Positions 44,901 through 55,394 of a stretch of 64,000 nucleotides of DNA are shown piece after piece. Source of the DNA: Aureobasidium sp. EXF-3400 (Eukaryota; Ascomycota; Dothideomycetes; Dothideales; Saccotheciaceae). A program made the position numbers and the translations under genes. The notes below the pieces were generated by a model, which saw only the letters and a program-made list of their open reading frames with translations, searched no databases and had not been told where the DNA came from. Location: the NCBI GenBank assembly GCA_024195585.1, contig SWBL01000108.1, forward strand, positions 81,496 through 145,495, in the 5' to 3' direction. The stretch's first letter is position 1; each line of letters starts with the position of its first letter.

Positions 44901-45872
44901 TTTGACATCGAAGGGCAAAGGCTTATGGGGGAGTACAGCCACAAGACGCGTATCCAGCGTCGCGAAAGAAGATGCAAGGCTGACAGATGGAAACACAGTA
45001 GGGGTTGGGCGATTTGCGGCTGATGTGATGTGACGATTCTGCTTCAAGAGATTGTAGACTTCAGTCAGGTGATCGTAGTCGGCAAGCTGTACCTGGTATA
45101 CAAAGCAAGTGTTGACAATATCAGCATGAGCTTTGTTGATGCTTGTGACTCGCACCTTCTTCTGTGACAGTTGACCGACCCCATGCGTGTCCAGAACGTT
45201 GAAATTTGCGAATGCTCTCACAACGTTTGCCGAAGGTTTGCAATAAAACCTAGGAGATGCTTGCAGAGTGAAGGTGATGGTCGGACATTTGTAGTCTCCA
45301 ATCGTTGCTGTGTCGACATCGAAATTCTTGATATCGACGCGATATGCAGATTCGCTGTCAAGACCGTCGTCGCTGTCATAGAGAAGAGCCAAGCGACGGT
45401 GACCGAACCGGATCTCACCACGTTGTGAGTCGACATAGTGAGGCACGAAGGCAAGCTCGCCGTTGATGAATGACCACACTCCACAGCGCAGATGAGAGAT
45501 ATCGAAGCTGAAGCTCGCGCTGGATCGATTGGTAGGATGACTCTGCGCAGATGCGACCGATTGCGTGGCTGTGAACTCGAGACTACGCAGGACGAAGTCA
45601 TCCGGCTTGTTTCTGGACTCGGCGCAGTTGATGTCCATGTTGTTCATTCTGAGCTGAACTCGCGGTCTTCGCTGACCATTAGACTTTCCATACTGGGCAA
45701 GGAAGCGCCTACCTGCATCGGCATCCAGAAAGATGAGTTTGGCACAGGCCTTGTTGCCAAACTTCTCGCAGATGAAATTGGTGATGCCAAATTCGGCGAG
45801 AGGTCCATTGAAGAATCTTTTGAGGTCGCGCTCTGTGCAGTGCGGAGGTATGCGGTTGATGAAGACCTCCAT
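41935..45872 (-). CDS. RNA-dependent RNA polymerase (RNA-silencing type), apparent frameshift
   Basis: Exons: 45872..43332 (containing the shift), 43266..42953, 42777..42401, 42349..41935; joins are in phase with GT-AG borders. Conceptual length is about 1215 aa if one base is added in the homopolymer. N-terminal RRM-like segment (1-62, VFINRIPPHCTERDLKRFF). RdRP core: FSDGCGT (about 581-587), FAGAKGVVSLD, PEDxxx-like linkers, MDETGYLKEGQIYV, and the catalytic SGGDLDGDLYNV (about 851-862) with three Asp for two-metal catalysis. Then comes AVDFSKTG, and a C-terminal helical tail. It is a cellular, eukaryotic RdRP of the QDE-1/Rdp1 superfamily that makes double-stranded RNA for small-RNA silencing. 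The frame breaks at the A7 run 44104-44110: upstream frame ends in GTIFLV, downstream frame resumes FFGLLQKVWRVYG. No intron explains it. Confidence 0.88.
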
Positions 45873-46832
45873 GGTGAAGGCTGTGCTGGGGTTTGTAGGA
45901 AATGCGCACCTCGACGACTGATGACTACAAAGAAGGAACTGATGAGTGATCAGGTTGGGGTGCAGACAGGAAGGAGTGATGAAAGAAGTTGTTTTGCTTG
46001 GGAAAAAAGCATTTAGTGAGACGGAAGAAAGTTTGGCAATTGCTGGTGGCAGTCAAGGTGAGTGAAATACGTTCAGAGCAACAGACGTCAAACGACCTTA
46101 TCAGTTCAGTTCACTTTGGATATGCAGTCTGCCATTGCATGCGCCAGCGGCACAGCTTGTCTAAAGATGCTGTGTAACATTGTAATGACGACAATGCAAT
46201 TCACACGAAATTGACAAGTCCGATACAGTGTCAGTCCTAGATTATGCCTGGTTCCGCGACGATGACCTGTTTAGATGCATGATACGAGGTGATTGCAGTA
46301 GACAAAGTGAAGTCAGAATGCCTCCACACGATGGGATGAGCACCAACGGAGCTTGCCGATCAGAATGCGTGTCACTTTCGCGTCTCCACTTATGCATTCT
46401 CCCGCCAACCCTTGCATCGCGCTTCTTGGAGCATCATACGAATCTGCAGGCTGGAGATCTTGTATAAACAGGACATGATAACAAATGTGGCGGAGAGTAG
46501 TTGCTTCACGTTGGCCTCACGAAGTCTGAAGCAGTGTTATTGCCTGATGCTTACACTCTAGTCCACTGTTTGCCGCTGTAGGAGCCAAGTGCATATGTCT
46601 AGGCTAAGAACTTCACCACAATTCGCTCGAATCGAACAAAGCCTAGGCCATCGTATTGAGACGAGAGATTTGGCTTCTAACGTCCGCGGCTTTAGGACTC
46701 TGGAGACCTCAAAAGCCTTGAGCATTCAGGTACATGATACTTGTGGGGTAACGTCTGCCTACATACTACATACAGAGGCTCCTGCAGTAATGCATGACTT
46801 GGAGACAACAATCGCAGTAGGTTCTGTTCAAG
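45873..46832. promoter_or_regulatory. divergent intergenic region RdRP / ABC transporter
   Basis: 960 bp between two divergent starts. TTGTATAAACAG at about 46459-46470 is a TATA-like word on the ABC side, 360 bp before its ATG. Short ORFs only. Confidence 0.45.
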
Positions 46833-49800
46833 ATGGCTTCGCAAGTCAACAACACCGAGTCATCTATTGACACATCACGACTCGCCGTCGAAGACAACGT
46901 GACGGAGAAAGCCCAATCACGGAAGTCTTCGTCTCAAGATCAGGATCCATCAGAAAGTACTGAGAAGTCGGAAGAAGACGAAGAGAAAGGAGGATTAGGA
47001 GTCTATTTTGTGAGCGGACCAGAAGACCAAATTTCCTGCAACGGACTAATCATGTCTGCCATCCATAGCGGATCTTTCGATATGGTGACCACCTCGACTA
47101 TGTTCTATACACTATTGGAATCCTAGGTGCAATCGTGGTCGGTGCCGCTCTACCACTGATGACTCTGGTCTTTGGGTCGTCCACCAGTTCCTTTAATGAT
47201 TACGCAGTCGGTCAAGGCAACTCAAGCCAATTCAGAAACAGTATCAACCACTTGGTGCTCTACTTTGTCTATCTATTCATCGGCCGCTTCGTCATTGGCT
47301 ATGTCGCAACCCTCTGCATTTGTATTGCCGCTGCCAGGACCACCAACGCATTGAGGAAAGCTTTCCTAGAGAGCTTGCTCCGAAAAGAAATATCCCATTT
47401 TGACTTGCAAGGCAACGGATCAGCTGCGACACAAGTCACCACTAACGGTCATCGTGTCAACCAAGGCATTGCGGAAAAGTTGTTTTCTCTCGTCATGGGC
47501 ATCTCACTGTTCTTCTCGTCATACATCGTTGCGCTTGCCGTACAGTGGAAACTTGCTCTTATCACGATGAGTATAGTTCCAGCGATTGTGCTGATTGTAG
47601 GAGGATGTATCGGTCTAGATGCGCCTATCGAAGCCCGGATCACGCGTATCTATTCCCGCGCCGCAACTCTGGCTCAAGACGCTATCGGCTCGGTCAAGAC
47701 CATTCACGCATTTGGAGCACAAGAGAAGATTGTTAGATGGTATGACGAATATCTTCAGACAGCACACAACGAAGGAAAGAAGAAGTCCCTGATATATGGA
47801 GTCTTGTTCTGCGGGCAGACTTTCCTGGTCATGTCGGGCACCTCGCTTGCATTCTGGCAAGGGTTTCGAATGTTTCGCAGTGGCGAGATTGAGAACGTTG
47901 GCACAGTTCTTACGGTCATCTTGAGCGTTACACTTGGAGCGACTTCTGTGCTGCTCATCATGCCGCAGATACAAGCTATCACCAATGCCTCATCAGCTGC
48001 CGCGGAGTTGTTCGCCATCATCGACAAGCCGTCTATGCTTGATCCTCTTTCCCCGGAAGGCAGAACGCCGGACACTTGTGTTGGTGATATCGAGATTCGC
48101 AATCTGACTTTCTCATACCCTTCGCGGCCGACAGCGCCTGTGCTTCAGGATCTCAGCTTACGCATACCTGCTGGTAAGACTACTGCTCTTGTTGGACCCA
48201 GTGGATGCGGCAAATCAACTCTCGTCGGCCTATTGGAAAAATGGTACCAACCGACATCAGGACAAATTCTGCTGGATGGTCATGATCTCAGCACATTCAA
48301 CACGAATTGGCTACGTAATCACATCAGACTGGTCCAGCAAGAGCCAACTCTATTCCAGGGTACAGTGACTTCTAACGTTGCGAAAGGCCTGGTGGGAGAG
48401 CAATTAAAACTCAGTGAAGAGCAGCAAATGCAGCTCATTCGAAAAGCTTGTATAGCAGCAGATGCCCACAGTTTCATCGAGAAATTTCCCGAAGGCTACA
48501 ATACACAGCTTGGAGAGCGAGCAAGTATGCTCTCCGGTGGACAGCGGCAACGAATCTCCATCGCGAGAAGCATAGTGGCCGACCCCAAGATTTTGCTGTT
48601 TGATGAAGCAACAAGTGCGCTGGATCCACGTGCGGAAAAAGTCGTTCAGACCGCACTCAATCGCGTTTCGGTGAACAAGACTACCCTGATCATCGCGCAC
48701 AAGCTCGCAACCGTCATGGCAGCTGACAACATTGCCGTCATGACCAACGGGAGGGTGGTTGAACAAGGTACACACAGCGAGCTTCTTGAGCGCGATGGTC
48801 TATATGCCGCTATGGTTCGCGCACAAGACCTGGGAGCTGAAGCTACAGAAAAGGGGTCAAGCGATCTACAACCGAAACCAGAGGAGATCGATAATACCGA
48901 GAAGCCAAAACTCGCGATCGATGCATCCTCGGCCGAGAAAGCTGTAGCTGAGTCGAGCAAAGGACGTTCCGAAGCAGACAAGCTTGTCGCCGGCACTCTC
49001 AACTTCTCATTGATCAAATGCATTTTCATCATGCTCAAAGAGCACCCAGATCTATACCCATGGTACATCCTCATCACCCTAGTCTATCTGACAGTCGGCG
49101 GTACCCAACCAGCCCAAGCAATCATCTTCTCTCGCCTCATCCGAGTCTTCACACTCGAAGGTCCGGGAGGCAAACGACAAGCCGACTTCTTCGCCCTAAT
49201 GTTCTTCGTCTTAGCACTCGTAAATCTCGTCGGTTACTTTCTCATTGGCGTTGCTTACAACACACTCGGTCAAACACTTACTCATCGTTACCGGCGCGAG
49301 ATGGTCGAACGAATTATTCATTTCGATCAAGATTTCTTTGATCGACCGGAGAATTCTTCTGGGGCGTTGACTGCAAAGTTATCTTCTGTTCCCTCTGCTG
49401 TGCAAGAACTGATGTCTGCAAACCTTGGCCTGATGTTGAATGTTATTGTTAACATTATAGCTACTAGTGTGGTAGCCATTGCTTTTGGTTGGAAGTTAGG
49501 TCTTACACTTGTGTTTGCTGGCCTTACTGTTATTGTTGCTGGAGGTTACATACGCATCAGACTGGATCAGAAACTGGAAGCTTCGACAGAAGAGCAGTTC
49601 GCAAGCAGTGCTGGCTTGGCCTCTGAAGCTGTTTCTTCGATCCGAACTGTCAGCTTTCTTGCACTCGAAAGATCTGTGATGCGCGAGTATAGTGAGACTC
49701 TTGATGGTATCGTCAACAAAGTCATTCGAAGTCTGGTAAGTAATGTCCAGAAAACCATGACATCCTCTCACTAATACTTCTCAGATGATCACCCTAATCC

Positions 49801-50819
49801 CCTACGCACTATCCCAATCCGCAGATTTTCTAGTCATGGCCCTCGGCTTCTGGTACGGCTCAAGACTAATCACTCAAGGAGAATACACCACAACCCAATT
49901 CTTCGTAATCTTCCTCTGCGTTATCTTTGGCGGCCAAGGAGCTGCTCAATTCTTCGGCTACACGACTTCAATCACAAAAGCACGGGGTGGTGTAAATTAT
50001 ATCCTCTGGCTCCGCACCATCAAGCCACAAATCTGTGAGACTGATGCCAACAAAGACGAAGCACCACAAGGAGATACTATCAGTCTGGAACTGGAAAATA
50101 TCGACTTTGGGTATAAGCAACGTGGTGTGGCGAAAGTGTTGAGTGATATTTCGATGAAGATCGAAGCGGGAACATATGTCGCTTTCGTTGGTCCTTCGGG
50201 TTGTGGAAAAAGCACCATCATAGCTCTTCTCGAGCGCTTCTACGATCCAACAGCTGGTCGGATCACCATGAATGGCGATGACATCTCACTCATGTCTCCG
50301 AAACAATACAGAAACTGTATGTCACTGGTGCAACAGGAACCCCCATTATACATTGGCTCTGTACGGCAGAATATCACGATTGGACTGGACTACGAACCGT
50401 CAGATGCGGAGATATTCGAGGCTTGTCGACAAGCAAATGCTTTGGAGTTTGTTACTTCGTTACCTGAGGGTCTTGCAACACCCTGCGGCTCTCGTGGTCT
50501 ACAGTTCTCAGGGGGTCAGCGTCAACGCATTGCTGTTGCTCGAGCACTGATTCGGAAACCGTCGTTACTGCTTCTCGATGAAGCGACGTCTGCACTTGAT
50601 ACACAGAGCGAGCAAGTTGTGCAGAAAGCGCTGGATCAAGCAGCTGCTGGGAGGACGACTATTGCTGTTGCTCACCGTCTAAGCACCATTAGACATGCTG
50701 ATGTCATATTTGTGATCGAGAATGGTAAGATTGAAGAGACTGGTACTCATAAAGAGCTACAAAGAATGAGGGGAAAGTACCATGCTATGTGTCTGGCCCA
50801 GACCTTGGACCAAGCTTGA
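46833..50819 (+). CDS. full-length ABC transporter, ABCB/multidrug-resistance type
   Basis: Three exons: 46833..47009, 47069..49735, 49785..50819 (1292 aa); introns GTGAGC...CATAG and GTAAGT...CTCAG, both phase 0. The first intron join gives GVYF-RIFRYGDHLDYVLYTIG, which restores the first helix. Architecture is (TMD-NBD)x2. NBD1: Walker A GPSGCGKST (about 434), signature LSGGQRQR (about 547), Walker B ILLFDEATSALD (about 566). NBD2: Walker A GPSGCGKST (about 1083), signature FSGGQRQR (about 1188), Walker B LLLLDEATSALD (about 1209). The linker (about 640-700) is charged. It is a plasma-membrane exporter of hydrophobic compounds or lipids/peptides; the cargo is unknown. No biosynthetic cluster lies alongside. 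Confidence 0.93.
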
Positions 50820-51101
50820 GTATCGCGGTCACATGCGCTTCAACCTTCGCAGAATTCGTTTCATCCCTTGTTTTCCAGCCTCATGCGTCTCGATTGACCA
50901 TAAGGGCTTTTGGTGGCTGGCCAGTCTATTCTCCATCTCATCGAGTTCTTCTCTAGCATCGATTTTTGTAGTTTCAGCCAAATTAGAGCGAAGAGTAGAG
51001 GTGAGACACAGATAATCGCCACGTTGACAGGCCATCGTATGGTGATCACGAACTTCACTCCGCCAGTGCCTGATGTTTGCCAGGCAAGGGATTACAACTT
51101 C

Positions 51102-51866
51102 CTATGTCAATTTATACCACGGTTGACTGGTTAACGTCAACTGGGTGTCATTTTGCACTGAGTCGAGTGCTTGATAGAAGCAGATTCGTGGCATCAACGA
51201 AACATCAGGCCATGAAGTCAAGCGAGCCAGAGGTGTAATAGCTGCTAGGGTCCTGAGGGCGTCTGACAAGAGACCAGGTGGCCGAACGTGAGGCCAATCT
51301 TCGACTTCAGGGTTAACAGCTTGAATGTCCAAATCGCGCAGGTTGGGCAGTCTGAGGTTGATCAAGTCGACAAGGATCCTCATATCTTTGGCAGACAAAT
51401 CTTTGCGCCCATCAGTGATTGTCAAGTCGTGGTACAGTGCGGAAGTCATGGGCAAGACGTTCTCCAGATATGTGTGAAGTAGCGTTGGACCTTCCTAAGT
51501 ATCTGGGTTCCATCCGGAGATATATTCCAGGTCTGCGTACGAGTATATGGTCGGGGTTGCTTCTATGTAAAGAAACCTGTTGGCTCTGGCAAGCGGCGAT
51601 AGATCGCTGTAGTCGATAAGGCTGACTGAGGATTCGATGCGTGTGTGTGGACCGTCGGCCGTGGGCTCGTCAATGGTAGGCAGAGACCCCACAACGCGAG
51701 ACCAGCTATAATTGCCCGATGCATCCACAGTGCACACGCGGCGGAATTCCTCTCTGATGGGATCGACGAGCAGTGCGATGTAGATGATTTCCCTGATCTC
51801 GGCTGGCATGCCCATTAAGCTTGCCCTCGGATAGATGAATGTGGTAATGGGTGAGGGAGAAGTCAT
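51102..51866 (-). pseudogene. uncharacterised fungal gene with in-frame stop (nonsense), F-box-neighbour type
   Basis: Start ATG at 51866; the frame runs to TAG at 51497..51495, then continues in the same frame without another stop to 51102 (total about 254 codons). Upstream half has SLMGMPAEIREIIYIALLVDP, the MPxEIRxxIY motif typical of fungal F-box-like/2EXR-type proteins, then NRFLYIEATPTIYS. Downstream half: TYLENVLPMTSALYHDLTITDGR...LPNLRDLDIQ, reading naturally as its continuation. No GT-AG intron in compatible phase removes the stop (the best candidate, GTACGCAG...CTTAG, breaks the frame). So this is a probable nonsense allele, or a sequencing or assembly error. Alternatively the short form (123 aa) is made. 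Confidence 0.5.
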
Positions 51867-52653
51867 ATTGCGCGAATGTGTGTGGCTCCGATTTGAAAGA
51901 ATGGGTTAGTTGATGTTGATGTTGTTCCGACAGCTGTAAAGACGCTCTGGGTGGCGTATTCGAATATATATTTGCAGAGCAATTGGAGAAGCCGCAGAAC
52001 GCGAGGAAGCCCCACTGTGAGGAAGGTGCAAAGTGAGGAAACTGCAGACAAGTCATGCAAGTAATGCACAATCAGCATGTCAATGAACAACCAAATAAAG
52101 ATAATCGAGAAGGTCTGAGATGATTGTGATCTTTTATACTGCCGGTACGATTTCCTCGATCGGACTGACTGGATGTTATCCTAAACGATGCATTCACTAT
52201 CGCACTCCTATCGCCTTCATAGTCAGTATTGAGCCAGATCAGCTGAACAAGCTGGCGTGGCTCTGACAGCGCGACGTAACCCGAATTGATAGGCATCATG
52301 TACCCAGCAGAAAACCCTTCAGAGAATCAATGATATACCCGATTGTATGGAAAAATCGTAGGACATCGAGCATACCATGAGATTCTCCCTACTACTTCAA
52401 GGGAATTGATTGCTGTTTTCTTTTGTGGCCAGAAGCTTTCTTCTCCCAAATCAATCTTCCATAGAACAGATCAGACCTCCAATGTCTACATCCCGAGACA
52501 GCAGTGTCTGGAGAGGGAGCTTCGCGTGGAGTGGTGATCACTAGCAGTTGACACAGAGTGCCAGCATTCCAGAGAGCGGGTCTCGCGTATCCTCGGAAGA
52601 CTTGGCCCAACTGTACTAGGACCAAGTCTTCATCCTTGCAGTCGTAGTCAGCA
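51867..52653. other. intergenic, no supported gene
   Basis: About 790 bp between two minus-strand genes. Short biased ORFs only. AT-rich words at about 51960-51980 may belong to the promoter of the downstream gene. Confidence 0.5.
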
Positions 52654-53411
52654 TCAGAGTTGCTGGCGCAGCTGGTGTTGGGTAAGCACGTGTTGACACA
52701 TGCGGAAACTATGCTTCAGCAACCAGCCGAAGGCACAGAGCTCGTACGGGGGGATAACCACAAGCTCATCACGGAAACCAAACACTTCAATCTTCGCAGT
52801 GTAGAGCTCCCAGTTGAATCGAATTAGTATCAGAGATGTGTCGACTCGAGAGAGGAGCTGGACACTCTCAATGTGAAAACCACAAGTGAAGTCCAACGTC
52901 AAAGTCAAGTGATCCCGTTTTCGCTTGTGGTATCTGTACTTTTTGGCATACATACCCACCACAACATAGCTCCATTGGACGGAGGGAAACTACATCGCTC
53001 GCAATTCCTGTGAATCTTGACATCCGACAAAACAGGCATGTGAGATCTCCAATCAATTTCGTCCCTGACCCAAGCATATCTTCTTAGCGCCGTCTTCCAA
53101 AAGGCATTCTTGGGACCAAGATTCGAATCATTGGCAGAGCGGCGTCGCTGTCGCTGACGAGCTCTTGCCGCCTCCAGTGCTAGAGCCTGGTTCTTGGGAT
53201 CTCTGTACCATTCGAGCCATTCCTTTCGCTTTCGCTGTGTGTATTGCTTACGGAATTCCTGATCTGTGTAGATCCTGAATTGCCGGCCGAGTTCATACTT
53301 AAGCTGAGGTTCTCCGCTTCGAGTCGGTGCAAGAAAATTAGTATGGCTGGAAAAGAGACGCGAGATTGGCGAGGCCATGATCGAGGGCCTGTGTGCCTTG
53401 AGAATGAACAT
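52654..53411 (-). CDS. uncharacterised fungal protein
   Basis: Two exons proposed: 53411..52956 and 52866..52654 (222 aa). The ATG at 53411 is used because the longer frame upstream begins only with TTG. Donor GTATGT at 52955, acceptor TTGAG at 52867 (an alternative acceptor GTCCAG six nt further also keeps phase 0). Arg/Lys/Gln-rich helical section (EFRKQYTQRKRKEWLEWYRD, then ARARQRQRRR), then WRSHMPVLSDVKIHRNCERCS with two cysteines and SNGAMLWW, then an Ile/Leu-rich C-terminus. The WxxHxPVL...C.xC block resembles families seen in many Pezizomycotina without known function. The intron is the weakest part of the model. Confidence 0.45.
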
Positions 53412-53869
53412 CGTGACCGCCTTGGAAGGAAGAGTGGGAAGCAGAAGCGGCTTGGACAAAAAGCAAGTAGAGGAAGATGAATGTGATGTCGTGTTGGCAA
53501 GTTAGCATAAAGTAGGCAAGAGGTCTATAGATGTTATATAGGTCCGTGCACACTGCGCGCTGAAATAGAGTGGAAGGCAGTCACGGCGGCAGATATCGAA
53601 AGAGAAGCATTACCTAGGATACGACCTGAGGAGGCTACTGTGAGAGAAACACTGGTATCCTTGGATTTTATCTCTTGTCTATGGTCTGAATCATGTTGAA
53701 TGCATAAAGCACTTCTCCCAATCATATTTCTTTAGGCTTCTCTAGACTCACAAGAGCAACCCACATCTTTGAACAACCGCGAACCCAAAAACAGCAATTT
53801 CCCAAAAAAGAACTCGATTGCACCAATTACAAAATGATTTTATCTAGACGTGTAACCCGATCTACACAA

Positions 53870-55001
53870 TTATTGCGGGGCGGGGACGCCGTGGGTGTGG
53901 CCCTGAGGTGCGGTGCCAGCAGTGAGACCAGCAGGAGCGTCACCAGGGTAGCCGTGGCTGACCGAGGCACCGCTGTTCTCAATGACATTGTCACCCTTCT
54001 TCTCCCATGCAGCGGGCTTGACCCACTGCGAGTCTTGCCAGGGGCCGGCGTCGGACAGCTCACAGCCGCCCTGGCACTGGCAGGAACCACCGAACTGCTT
54101 GGGCAGGTTCTCCTTAGGGATCTGAGCGAGCAATTCCTTCTCGTAACCGCTACCGAGAACGTGGATCTTTGCGACGGTGACGGGGTCGAGGAACTTCTTG
54201 ACCATGCTGAAGACAGACGAGAAGCCCCAGGGAGCGTTGATCAGGTACAGCTTGCCCATGCGCTCGGGGTAGTAGTTTTGCGAGATGGCAGATGCCTTTT
54301 GCACGTATCCGTAAACGCTGCTAACGTTGCTGAGACCGACGCCCTTAAGATCCATGATGGTGCACGAGGTTTCGAGGAGGTGGCCAGACTTGCGCGAGCA
54401 GGCGGGCAGACGGGGGTCGGCAACCTTCTCGTACTCGACAACCAGGTTCTGCAACATACGGTCCTCGGAGGTGATCTTGTACATGGCGGTGAGGTTGATC
54501 TTGCCGAGCTGCTCGATGTAAAGGGGGCGGCCGTCCTGTGTTGTGGTCAGTTTGTGATGGGTCAATGGATACGTTTTTGAAGCTTGCGCACCTTGTCGGT
54601 CTTGTGGTAGTACTGAGGGTAGTACTTGAAGACCTCGGTCTTCTCCTTGTACTCGAAGGTCTGCAACAAGTGGTCGACACCGCCACCGAACTCCTTTCTC
54701 CACTTCTCGCAGTCGACGAACCTGTAGATTATGTGTTAGCTCTGGCCAACCCGATTGCTCTTGAGTGAACATACATTTGCTTAGCATGCTCAACGTTGAA
54801 CTTTCTGGCGCGGAGGAAACGGAGCATGGTCAAGGTATCGAGGCGCTCGTGGAAGCCCGACTGCTCGAGGGAAGCGCGGAGCTGGTGAACTTGAGCATCC
54901 TGCTCGGGTGTGGTGTGGCCGGGATGTCCGCTCTGGTTGGTGTTGGAGACGGTGGGGAAGTCGTAGTGATCGTACTTGGGGTCCTGAGTGACTGCGGCCA
55001 T
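53870..55001 (-). CDS. SEC14: Sec14 phosphatidylinositol/phosphatidylcholine transfer protein
   Basis: Three exons: 55001..54775, 54721..54592, 54535..53870 (340 aa), donors GTATGT and GTGCGC, acceptors CTACAG and CACAG. N-terminal CRAL-TRIO-N helices ([33 protein letters not shown]), then the CRAL-TRIO lipid-binding domain (about 100-280; [74 protein letters not shown]). It exchanges PI and PC between membranes and sustains Golgi secretory function. The tail after residue 300 is Gly/Ala/Pro-rich. Confidence 0.95.
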
Positions 55002-55394
55002 TGTGAAGTGTGTCGCTGTTGTTGGCTATGTGTAAAAAGGGGTGACTGTGGTCAAGCTGTAATGGCAACAAAGGAGTGTCTAGAAGTATTGCCGAGGGTT
55101 CTGGTTAGGATGGTATGGCAGAAGGGCGGGGATAGGGTGAAGAAAGTCGGTGTCGGGAGAAAGGTGGATTTCCTATTGTGTTTGTAGGGGCTGGCTGTCC
55201 TCAAGTCGGAGTCGAAACGCCGCCCCTCATTCGCAAGCCATGCCCAAATGACGTTGACGCGCATCAAATTTCCAGGCCCTGCAATCACAAAACTGCTCTA
55301 CCTCGAACATGTACACCCATCACACATATACACACGTAACCGATATATATAAAAGAGGCACAAGCTTTTCTTCAAAGATTTACTATAACCAATG
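55002..55394. other. intergenic between SEC14 start and acrB end
   Basis: 393 bp. Contains an ACACATATACACACGTAACCGATATATAT stretch, a short dinucleotide-like region, at about 55321-55350. Both flanking genes are on the minus strand. Confidence 0.5.

Noticed and set aside
51495..51545. Intron GTACGCAG...CTTAG to remove the TAG in the 51-kb gene
   Set aside because: The resulting phase leads to a new stop within 16 codons; does not join to the downstream frame.
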